DNA of 6,255 nt from JALOOE01 sp964423545. GTDB lineage: Bacteria; Chloroflexota; Anaerolineae; CG2-30-64-16. This document shows positions 1-5,866 of this stretch, in pieces. Location: positions 1 to 6,255 of the forward strand of contig CAYRFV010000310.1 in NCBI GenBank assembly GCA_964423545.1. Reading direction: 5' to 3'. The position numbers were made by a program, and so were the translations under genes. Below the pieces are notes generated by a model that saw only the letters and a list, made by a program, of their open reading frames with translations, did not search any database and had not been told where the DNA came from. Position 1 is the first letter of the stretch. The number at the start of each line of letters is the position of its first letter.

Positions 1-823
1 CCGGGAGGCAGTGGAAATGGCGCGCACGGCCGATGTGGCGCTGATCTTCGCCGGCTACCCTGACTTCTACGAGACCGAAGGGCAGGATCGGCCCGATCTG
101 GCGCTGGGAGCCGATCAGGATGCGCTGATCCGCTCGGTGGCTGAGGCCAATCCGCACACCGTTGTCGTGTTGAACGCCGGATCGCCGGTGGCAATGCCGT
201 GGCGCGATGAGGTCGCAGGGATCGTGCTGGCTTACTATCCCGGCATGGAAAACGGCAACGCCGTTGCCCGCGTGCTGCTGGGCGAGGTGAACCCCTCCGG
301 CAAGCTGCCTGTCACTTTTCCGATGCGCCTGGAGGATACGCCGGCGTTTGTCAACTACCCAGGCGGCAAGGAGGTGCGCTACGGCGAAGGGGTCTTCGTC
401 GGCTACCGGCACTACGATGCCAGGGATGTGATCCCGCTCTTCCCCTTCGGCCACGGCCTGTCATATACAACGTTCACGTACAGCGGGCTGCGCGTGCCCA
501 AGACCGCGAGGACCGGCAAGCCGGTGCGCGTTTCGGTGCAAGTGAAGAACAGCGGCGATCTGCCCGGCAAGGAGGTCGTGCAGCTCTACGTGCGCGACGT
601 GGTTGCGAGCGCGCCGCGGCCACCGAAGGAGCTGAAGCGCTTTGCCAAGGTGGCGTTGCAGCCCGGCGAGTCGCAGACGATCAGCTTCGAGCTGGACGAT
701 CGCGCGCTGTCGTTCTACGATCCGGATCGCAAGGCGTGGATCGCCGAGCCGGGCGAGTTCGAGGTGCTGATCGGCAGTTCCTCCCGCGATATCCGGGCTA
801 GAGGGATCTTCCGGCTGGAGTAA
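1..823 (+). CDS. GH3 family beta-glucosidase-type glycoside hydrolase, C-terminal part (5' truncated by window edge)
   Basis: The open frame runs in from the left edge (first full codon at 2-4), so the GTG at 11 is an internal valine and about 273 residues are seen. Counting from that valine as 1, residues 1-160 are the GH3 C-terminal alpha/beta domain. It contains TEGQDR (22-27), whose Glu23 (codon 77-79) sits where GH3 beta-glucosidases carry the general acid/base, then NAGSPV, NPSGKLPVTFP (94-104), RYGEGVFVGYR and PLFPFGHGLSYT (142-153). Residues about 167-265 are the fibronectin III-like domain, with VVQLYVRD and the PxxPPKELKRF region. The N-terminal TIM barrel with the nucleophile aspartate lies outside the window, so substrate and export signal cannot be judged. 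The family hydrolyses terminal non-reducing beta-linked sugars; beta-glucosidase or beta-xylosidase activity is likely. It ends with TAA four bases before the next gene, consistent with an operon. Confidence 0.95.
   Translation, partial: REAVEMARTADVALIFAGYPDFYETEGQDRPDLALGADQDALIRSVAEANPHTVVVLNAGSPVAMPWRDEVAGIVLAYYPGMENGNAVARVLLGEVNPSGKLPVTFPMRLEDTPAFVNYPGGKEVRYGEGVFVGYRHYDARDVIPLFPFGHGLSYTTFTYSGLRVPKTARTGKPVRVSVQVKNSGDLPGKEVVQLYVRDVVASAPRPPKELKRFAKVALQPGESQTISFELDDRALSFYDPDRKAWIAEPGEFEVLIGSSSRDIRARGIFRLE
817..820 (+). promoter_or_regulatory. Shine-Dalgarno sequence of the flavoprotein gene
   Basis: GGAG lies seven bases before the ATG at 828, inside the last codons of the GH3 gene. It supports that start and translation of the downstream gene from the same mRNA. 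Confidence 0.7.
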
Positions 824-827
824 TGCT

Positions 828-1379
828 ATGAAAGTGCTCGTGATCGGATCTAGCCCGAACAAAGACGGCCTGACCGCAGCCTGCATGACCGCAGCAGTGG
901 AGGGTGTGAGGCTGGCCGGCGGCATGGCCGAAGAAATTCGACTGAACGAGATGAAGGTCGGGATGTGCCAGGCGTGTGAGAACGGATGGGGAACGTGTCG
1001 CAAGGAGCACGTCTGCCAGGTTGAGGACGGCTTCCAGGCGCTGCATGCCCGCATCCTCGCAGCCGATGCGCTGGTGCTCGTGACTCCCGTCTACTGGGGC
1101 GAGATGAGCGAGTCCGCGAAGGCTATGGCCGACCGGCTGCGCCGGTGCGAAGCGTCGCGCGGGGATGAAAGCGGATTGCGCGGCAGAGCCGTGCTCTGTG
1201 TGGCGGCGGCAGGAGGCAGCGGCGGTGGGACGATCACCTGCCTGCTGAGCATGGAGCGCTGGATTCAACACGTCCGGGCCCGCGCTTTCGATCTCATCCC
1301 GGTGAATCGATGGAGCCGACCCTACAAGCTGGTCGCGATCCGAGAGGCCGCACAGGCGATGACTGCCGGAGCGTGGTGA
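828..1379 (+). CDS. Flavodoxin-fold NAD(P)H-dependent FMN reductase-like protein with a cysteine cluster
   Basis: This 183-residue protein has the flavodoxin-like fold of the NADPH-dependent FMN reductase family. The N-terminal strand is followed by GSSPNKDGLT (7-16), the loop that binds the FMN phosphate. TPVYWGEMSESAKAMADRL (86-104) is the second flavin-contacting loop, and AAAGGSGGG (126-134) resembles the third. Between strands 2 and 3 lie Cys47, Cys50, Cys57 and Cys63 (CX2CX6CX5C). They are placed like the cysteines of iron-sulfur flavoproteins and many related oxidoreductases, so they may hold a cluster or act as redox thiols; this is not certain. It is probably cytosolic, since no signal peptide or membrane segment is visible. 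It starts four bases after the GH3 stop. Its TGA is followed at once, in the same frame, by the GTG of the ABC ATPase. Its substrate and its role in a sugar operon are unknown. Confidence 0.87.
   Translation: MKVLVIGSSPNKDGLTAACMTAAVEGVRLAGGMAEEIRLNEMKVGMCQACENGWGTCRKEHVCQVEDGFQALHARILAADALVLVTPVYWGEMSESAKAMADRLRRCEASRGDESGLRGRAVLCVAAAGGSGGGTITCLLSMERWIQHVRARAFDLIPVNRWSRPYKLVAIREAAQAMTAGAW
1368..1371 (+). promoter_or_regulatory. Shine-Dalgarno sequence of the ABC ATPase gene
   Basis: GGAG lies eight bases before GTG 1380, inside the 3' end of the flavoprotein gene. It is the main support for using a GTG start directly behind the preceding TGA. Confidence 0.6.
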
Positions 1380-2603
1380 GTGTCAAGCATCCGGCTGGTC
1401 AACGTCAGTCGCATCTTCGCTCGATCGTCGGAGCAGGGACGAATCGTGCTGAGCAACCGCATTCTGGCGGGCCAGACCGATCGGGCCTTCGCTGAACGCG
1501 TGGCGGCGCAGGCGCGTGCCGAGACGGCCGAGCACGGCGCCCATGGCGAGGTGGCCGCGCTCGACGGCGTCAACCTGGCTATCCCCGATGGAGAGACCTT
1601 TGCCGTGTTGGGGCCGTCCGGCTGCGGCAAGAGCACGCTGCTGCGCGTCGTGGCAGGGTTGGACGGCGACTACACCGGAACGATCTACTACGACCAGCAG
1701 GACATGCGCGCCGTCCCGCCCGGCGAGCGCTATATCGGCATGGTGTTTCAGAACTATGCCCTCTATCCGCACTTCGAAGGGCGCGGCAACCTGAGCTTCT
1801 TCTTTCGGGTGCGAAAGGCGCCGAGCGCCGAAGCCGAGGAGCGCATTCGCATCACGTCTGAGATCATGGGCATCGGGTTCGAGGCATTACTGGAGCGCAA
1901 GCCGGGCACCCTCTCCGGCGGGCAGCAGCAGCGGGTCGCGATTGCGCGGGCCATCGTCCGCAACCCTCGCCTGTTTCTGTTCGATGAGCCGCTGTCCAAC
2001 CTCGATGCCAAGCTGCGTATGCAGACGCGCGTCGAAATCAAACGGCTCTTGCGTCGTTTCAGCATTACGGCGCTCTACGTCACTCACGATCAGGAAGAGG
2101 CCATGGCGCTGGCCGACCAGATTGCCCTTATGCGCGACGGGCGGATCGAGCAGGTCGGACCGTACCATGACCTGCGTGAGGCCCCGCGCAACGCGTTTGT
2201 GGCCGGATTCCTGGGCCGGCGGCCGATGAATCTGCTTCCCGGGGTCCTGACGCCCGGCGGAACGCTTCGGATTGGAGAGGCCACGGCGCCAGCGACCGAT
2301 GCGGTGCGCACACGGTATGAGCCGGGCCAAGTCGTTGTGCTCGGCGTCCGTCCCGAGTCTGGCCGGCTGCTCCTCAGAGATCAGCCCCAGACCGCCGTGC
2401 TTCGCCTGGCCGGCGAGGTGGAGGCACTGGAGCCGGACTATGTCCATCGCACGCTGATGGTTGGGCTGCGTGCAGGTGAGCACACCTTCTGGGCAGCCGG
2501 CAGCACCGATGAGTGGGTGCGCATCGGTGAGCGGATCGAAGCCTCCTTTCCGCTGGAAGGGCTCTACTTCTTCGACGGCCAAAGCGGTCTGCGAATCGTG
2601 TGA
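1380..2603 (+). CDS. MalK/UgpC-type sugar ABC importer ATP-binding protein with an N-terminal insertion
   Basis: This is a 407-residue ATPase of the carbohydrate-uptake CUT1/MalK group. It is expected to work at the inner face of the membrane with two permeases and a binding protein not present here. All catalytic motifs are intact: Walker A GPSGCGKST (78-86), Q-loop Gln124 in MVFQNYALYPH, signature LSGGQQQR (178-185), Walker B LFLFDEP (198-204), D-loop SNLDA and switch His236. Residues about 285-407 form the OB-fold/TOBE-type regulatory domain (VVLGVRPE at 318-325, LYFFDGQSGLRI near the end). The GTG start is chosen because SSIRLVNVSRIF aligns with the usual MalK N-terminus. After Phe13, the position of the A-loop aromatic, about 44 residues precede VAALDGV where MalK has only a few, an insertion of about 40 residues. 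The Q-loop is followed by an unusual GRGNLSFFFR segment (134-143). The transported sugar cannot be told from the ATPase. Confidence 0.95.
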   Translation: MSSIRLVNVSRIFARSSEQGRIVLSNRILAGQTDRAFAERVAAQARAETAEHGAHGEVAALDGVNLAIPDGETFAVLGPSGCGKSTLLRVVAGLDGDYTGTIYYDQQDMRAVPPGERYIGMVFQNYALYPHFEGRGNLSFFFRVRKAPSAEAEERIRITSEIMGIGFEALLERKPGTLSGGQQQRVAIARAIVRNPRLFLFDEPLSNLDAKLRMQTRVEIKRLLRRFSITALYVTHDQEEAMALADQIALMRDGRIEQVGPYHDLREAPRNAFVAGFLGRRPMNLLPGVLTPGGTLRIGEATAPATDAVRTRYEPGQVVVLGVRPESGRLLLRDQPQTAVLRLAGEVEALEPDYVHRTLMVGLRAGEHTFWAAGSTDEWVRIGERIEASFPLEGLYFFDGQSGLRIV

Positions 2604-2632
2604 CCTTGCTCTGGGCATCGATCTGGGCTTTC

Positions 2633-2637
2633 GGGAG
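2633..2637 (+). promoter_or_regulatory. Shine-Dalgarno sequence that sets the aldo/keto reductase start
   Basis: GGGAG lies seven bases before ATG 2645. The earlier in-frame GTG at 2600 has no comparable motif and overlaps the ATPase stop, so this site decides the start. Confidence 0.75.
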
Positions 2638-2644
2638 TGACGAC

Positions 2645-3619
2645 ATGCGCTACACGAGCTTACCCGCCACTGACTTTGCACCGTCGGTCATCTGCCTCGG
2701 TGCGGGCGGCTTCGGCAGCTCTATCCCACAGGAGAGCGCGTTCCGTATGCTCGACCTGTTTGCCGAGCTGGGCGGCAACTTTGTGGACACTGCCCGCGTC
2801 TACGCGGCCTGGATCCCTGGCGGCGCAGGCGCCAGTGAGCGCACGATCGGCGCGTGGCTCAAGAGCCGCAACATGGCCTCGCGCTGCATTGTCGCCACGA
2901 AGGGCGGGCATCCCGATCTGACCACGATGGCGATCTCGCGCCTGTCGCCTGCCGACATTGCCGCCGACGTGTCGGCGAGCCTGGAGGCGCTGCAACTTGA
3001 TGCGATCGACCTCTACTGGCTACACCGGGACGACCCGGCCATTCCGGCTGCGGAGATCATGGACGCGCTGCTCGAGCAGGTGGCCGCGGGCAGACTGCGG
3101 GCGATCGGAGCATCGAACTGGACGCCGGAGCGCATCGACGCAGCGAACACGTACGCGGCAGCGTCTGGGCGCGTCGGCTTCTGCGGCAGCCAGATCGGCT
3201 GGAGCCTCGCCCACCCCGATCCGGCTGCGAAGGGCTTCGGCGGGGAGTTGTCAATGGATGGATCGACGCTGGCATATCACAGGCGCACCGGGTTCCCCGT
3301 GATGGCCTATTCGTCGCAGGCGGCGGGCTTCTTTGCCGGGAAGGGGGATCGTTATCGCGGCGCTGATACCAAAGCGGACGGCTTTGCGCGGCGATACGCG
3401 ACCGCGCAGAACTTCGGGCGGCTGGATCGCGCCCTCAAGGTGGCGCAGCGACACGGCCGCACGCCCAACGATGTCGCCCTCGCCTACCTGCTGAGCCAGT
3501 CCTTTCCGGTGTACGCCCTGGTGGGGTGCAGGAGCGTGGACCAGGTGCGATCGAGCTGTGCGGCGTGGAACCTGCGTCTCAGTCCGGAGGAGATCGCCTT
3601 CCTCGAAACCGACTCCTGA
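2645..3619 (+). CDS. Aldo/keto reductase family oxidoreductase
   Basis: This 324-residue protein is a soluble TIM-barrel aldo/keto reductase, which interconverts carbonyls and alcohols using NAD(P)H. The catalytic tetrad is complete: Asp48 in NFVDTA, Tyr53, Lys86 in IVATKGG and His127 in LYWLHRDD. LRAIGASNW (151-159) and SQIGWS are typical core strands, and ALVGCRSVDQV (291-301) matches the cofactor-binding segment near the C-terminus that is usually seen as PGxRxxxQ. The length is normal for the family. ATG 2645 is preferred over the in-frame GTG at 2600 because it has a good ribosome-binding site, and MRYTSLPATDFAPSVICLGAGGFG begins like other members. A 41-base gap follows the ABC ATPase. 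In this cluster it probably reduces or oxidises a sugar or sugar-derived aldehyde or ketone; the actual substrate is not shown. Confidence 0.93.
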   Translation: MRYTSLPATDFAPSVICLGAGGFGSSIPQESAFRMLDLFAELGGNFVDTARVYAAWIPGGAGASERTIGAWLKSRNMASRCIVATKGGHPDLTTMAISRLSPADIAADVSASLEALQLDAIDLYWLHRDDPAIPAAEIMDALLEQVAAGRLRAIGASNWTPERIDAANTYAAASGRVGFCGSQIGWSLAHPDPAAKGFGGELSMDGSTLAYHRRTGFPVMAYSSQAAGFFAGKGDRYRGADTKADGFARRYATAQNFGRLDRALKVAQRHGRTPNDVALAYLLSQSFPVYALVGCRSVDQVRSSCAAWNLRLSPEEIAFLETDS

Positions 3620-3634
3620 GCCCGGTCTCTGCTC

Positions 3635-3639
3635 GGAGG
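3635..3639 (+). promoter_or_regulatory. Shine-Dalgarno sequence that sets the Gfo/Idh/MocA gene start
   Basis: GGAGG lies six bases before ATG 3646. The same frame stays open back to ATG 3526, but that would overlap the aldo/keto reductase gene by 94 bases and lacks a family-like N-terminus. Confidence 0.8.
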
Positions 3640-3645
3640 AGCGCC

Positions 3646-4785
3646 ATGCGACACAGCGGATCCCTCAGCAAGCTCCATATCGCTCTGGTCGGCGCGGCCA
3701 GCCGGGGCGGCAAGTTCGCGTCCGCCTTTGCAGCGCACCCCCGCACGCGCATCCATGCCGTGTGCGACGTGCGAGGCGACCTGCTGGAAGAGGCCAGGGC
3801 GAAGACCGGCGCGGATGAGGCGTATACCGACTACCGCGAGATGCTGGAGCGGTCTCGGATCGATGCCGTCGTCATCGGTACGCCGATGCAGCATCATGCG
3901 CCCCAGGCGATCCTCGCGCTCGAACGGAAGATCCACGTGCTGAGCGAGGTGACCTCCGGGGTGTCGTTGGAGGAGTGTCGGGCCCTGGTGACGGCGGCCG
4001 CTGCATCGCCGGCGGTCTACATGATGGCGGAAAACTACACGTACATGAGGCCCAACGTGTTGGTCAGGGCGCTGGCGCAGCGCGGGCTCTTCGGCGAGCT
4101 GTACTACGCCGAGGGCGAATACATCCACGAGCTGAAGGCGCTGAATGAGCAGACCCCCTGGCGTCGCAGGTGGCAGACCGGCATCGACGGGATCACCTAT
4201 GGCACGCACAGCCTGGGGCCGATCTTGCAGTGGATGGCAGGCGACCGGGTCGAGCGGGTCTGCTGCGAGGGAAGCGGCCATCACTACCGCGACCCGCGCG
4301 GTGATCTGTATGAGAACCAGGACAGCTGCGTGATGCTGGCGAAGACGGTCCGCGGCGCGCTGATCAAGATTCGTGTCGACATGCTCTCGAACCGGCCCCA
4401 CGCCATGACGAACTATCAGCTCCAGGGTACGAAGGGGTGCTACGAGTCCGCACGAAGCGCCCAGTGGCAGGAGCGCCATCGGGTGTGGTTGGCGGATCTG
4501 ACTGCGGAAGCCAATAGCTGGCTTGATCTGGCCAGCCTGGAGCCGGAGTATCTGCCGGAGATGTGGCGTCATCCGCCGAAGGAGGCACTGGCGGCGGGCC
4601 ACGGTGGCGGCGACTACTTCGAAATCATGGATTTCGTCGCCAGCATCGTCGACGGCGCGGCGTGCCCCATCGGCATTCACGAAGCGATGGACATGACCTT
4701 GCCTGGGCTCGTCAGCCAGGAATCGATCCGTGCCGGCGGCGCGTGGCTGGCCGTGCCCGATTCGCGCACCTGGGTCACGACATGA
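3646..4785 (+). CDS. Gfo/Idh/MocA family protein, GH109-like (dehydrogenase or NAD-dependent glycosidase)
   Basis: This 379-residue protein has an N-terminal Rossmann domain (LVGAASRGG at 14-22 as the dinucleotide loop, Asp41 at the end of strand 2, GTPMQHH at 78-84) and a C-terminal alpha/beta domain. Ordinary sugar dehydrogenases of this family have an EKP motif with a catalytic lysine; here the place is EVTSG (101-105), with no lysine. GLFGELYYAEGEYIHEL (147-163), YGTHSLGPILQWM (185-197) and GHGGGDYF (318-325) resemble GH109 enzymes, which cleave alpha-N-acetylgalactosaminides by a redox mechanism with tightly bound NAD. Tyr159, His161 and His188 fall where I recall GH109 catalytic residues. 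No signal peptide is visible, so it is probably cytosolic. It starts 26 bases after the aldo/keto reductase stop and is last in the operon. Family membership is firm; glycosidase versus dehydrogenase activity is open, and the sugar is unknown. Confidence 0.92.
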   Translation: MRHSGSLSKLHIALVGAASRGGKFASAFAAHPRTRIHAVCDVRGDLLEEARAKTGADEAYTDYREMLERSRIDAVVIGTPMQHHAPQAILALERKIHVLSEVTSGVSLEECRALVTAAAASPAVYMMAENYTYMRPNVLVRALAQRGLFGELYYAEGEYIHELKALNEQTPWRRRWQTGIDGITYGTHSLGPILQWMAGDRVERVCCEGSGHHYRDPRGDLYENQDSCVMLAKTVRGALIKIRVDMLSNRPHAMTNYQLQGTKGCYESARSAQWQERHRVWLADLTAEANSWLDLASLEPEYLPEMWRHPPKEALAAGHGGGDYFEIMDFVASIVDGAACPIGIHEAMDMTLPGLVSQESIRAGGAWLAVPDSRTWVTT

Positions 4786-4788
4786 GGT

Positions 4789-5865
4789 TCAGGTGTTGCG
4801 GGGTGAAGTCTTCAATCCGGCGTTCAGGGCCTTCGCAACGGCAGCCGCCCGGCTGTCGACCTCCAGCTTCTCGAAGATCGATTTCAGGTAGCGCTTGACG
4901 GTGTTCGTGGAGATCACCAGGTCACGGGCAATCTCCTTGTTAGCGAGGCCCTGGACGAGTAGAGCCATCACCTCGAGCTCGCGCGGGGTGAGCTTGTCGA
5001 TCTCACCTTTGCCGGCCCGACTGGCCGCGATGGCATCGGCCACCGTGGTCTTGAACGTGGCCCGGTCGAATGACTGCTTCTCCAGGCAGGCGAAGACGCC
5101 ATATTGAGCATAGGCGCGCTCGAGCTCGTCCGGTGTGGCCAGGCCGCTGACGACGACCGCCGGTATTTCCCGGCCGCGCGCTGCCGCCAACACCCGGTAG
5201 CCGTCCCGATTGCCCTGCGGGTCCAGGGAGCTCGCCAGTCCCAAGTCGACCACGGCCAGGCTGTAGCGTTCGCGGCGCAGGCGGCCGAGCGCCTCTCCGT
5301 AGCTGAGGCAGGTGCGGGGTTGGCAGCCCATGTCCGTCAGCAGCTCTGCCAGGATGCTCCGCCAACCCGCATCGTCTTCCACCAGCAAGACCGCTGGCCG
5401 ATCGGGCTCAGCCCCAGGCGGCCCGACCGATCCAGCGGCCGCTTGCGCTGCATCCGGCTCGGAGGGCGGTGACGCAACCGCCAACATCCGGCGCACCAGC
5501 TCCCGGAACTCGGATCGTCGAAAGGCCTCCTTGCGCAGGCAGGTGTACGCACCGTGCTCGGTCAGTGCGGCGACAGCCACGTCCACCGTGGCGTAGCCTG
5601 TCAACAGCAGGGGGATGCAGCCGGGATCATACCGGCGAACGGCCGCCATGACGCGCAAGCCGTCCTCATTCTGGCCGGAGCGGTCTTGCAGCGACAGATC
5701 GATCACGGCCAGCCGGTGAGGCGCGACGCGCAACGCGGCGGTTGCGGCCTCCAGGTCGCCGGCGACATCGACCGCCAGCCCCTGATCGGCCAGGATCTCG
5801 GCAAGGATCTCCTGCCAGGCCGGGCTGTCCTCCACCACCAGCGCGCGCATCGGATCGGCAGGCAT
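4789..5865 (-). CDS. Response regulator with two receiver domains and a LuxR-type DNA-binding domain
   Basis: This 358-residue protein has the order REC-REC-HTH. Receiver 1 (about 7-128) has the acidic pair Glu12/Asp13, phospho-acceptor Asp56 (AVIDLSL), Thr89 and Lys112. Receiver 2 (about 158-280) has VEDD (162-165), Asp207 (AVVDLGL), Ser240 and Lys263. Both therefore look able to be phosphorylated. A proline/alanine-rich linker (132-157) joins them. The LuxR/NarL-type helix-turn-helix is at about 290-347, with LTPRELEVM, GLANKEIA and ISTNTVKRYLKSIFEKLEV. It is likely a transcription factor controlled by the adjacent kinase. The start at 5865 is chosen because it leaves one base after the kinase stop and has GGAG upstream; the frame extends to 5919 but that would overlap the kinase. 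ATG 5850, just before the first strand, is a less likely alternative. Target genes are unknown. Confidence 0.93.
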   Translation of the reverse strand: MPADPMRALVVEDSPAWQEILAEILADQGLAVDVAGDLEAATAALRVAPHRLAVIDLSLQDRSGQNEDGLRVMAAVRRYDPGCIPLLLTGYATVDVAVAALTEHGAYTCLRKEAFRRSEFRELVRRMLAVASPPSEPDAAQAAAGSVGPPGAEPDRPAVLLVEDDAGWRSILAELLTDMGCQPRTCLSYGEALGRLRRERYSLAVVDLGLASSLDPQGNRDGYRVLAAARGREIPAVVVSGLATPDELERAYAQYGVFACLEKQSFDRATFKTTVADAIAASRAGKGEIDKLTPRELEVMALLVQGLANKEIARDLVISTNTVKRYLKSIFEKLEVDSRAAAVAKALNAGLKTSPRNT

Positions 5866-5866
5866 C

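Noticed and set aside
11..13. GTG as the true start of a short GH3-like protein
   Set aside because: The frame is open and family-like to the window edge, and GH3 enzymes need the N-terminal barrel, so the gene is cut by the window and not a short gene.
461..1271. Two overlapping minus-strand open frames (461-1054 and 798-1271) across the GH3 and flavoprotein genes
   Set aside because: Both are antisense to genes with clear motifs, and their products look like low-complexity His/Arg/Leu sequence.
2600..2644. Upstream GTG start for the aldo/keto reductase, overlapping the ATPase stop
   Set aside because: The added 15 residues are not family-like, and ATG 2645 has a GGGAG at seven bases, which fits better.
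2604..2644. Internal promoter in the gap between the ABC ATPase and aldo/keto reductase genes
   Set aside because: The 41 bases show no convincing -35/-10 pair and are better explained as a short operon gap with a ribosome-binding site.
1887..2681. 264-codon minus-strand open frame over the ABC ATPase
   Set aside because: It overlaps conserved ATPase coding sequence and its translation shows no family motif; a composition shadow.
3526..3645. Upstream ATG start for the Gfo/Idh/MocA gene
   Set aside because: It would overlap the aldo/keto reductase by 94 bases and add 40 residues before the Rossmann strand; ATG 3646 has a strong GGAGG.
3484..4680. Long open frame (398 codons) on the minus strand opposite the GH109-like gene
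   Set aside because: It lies wholly over well-supported genes on the plus strand, its product is rich in Arg, His and Gln with no recognisable domain, and long antisense frames are expected in GC-rich DNA.
4740..4850. Intrinsic terminator at the convergent junction
   Set aside because: I could not find by eye a stable inverted repeat followed by a T tract on either strand.
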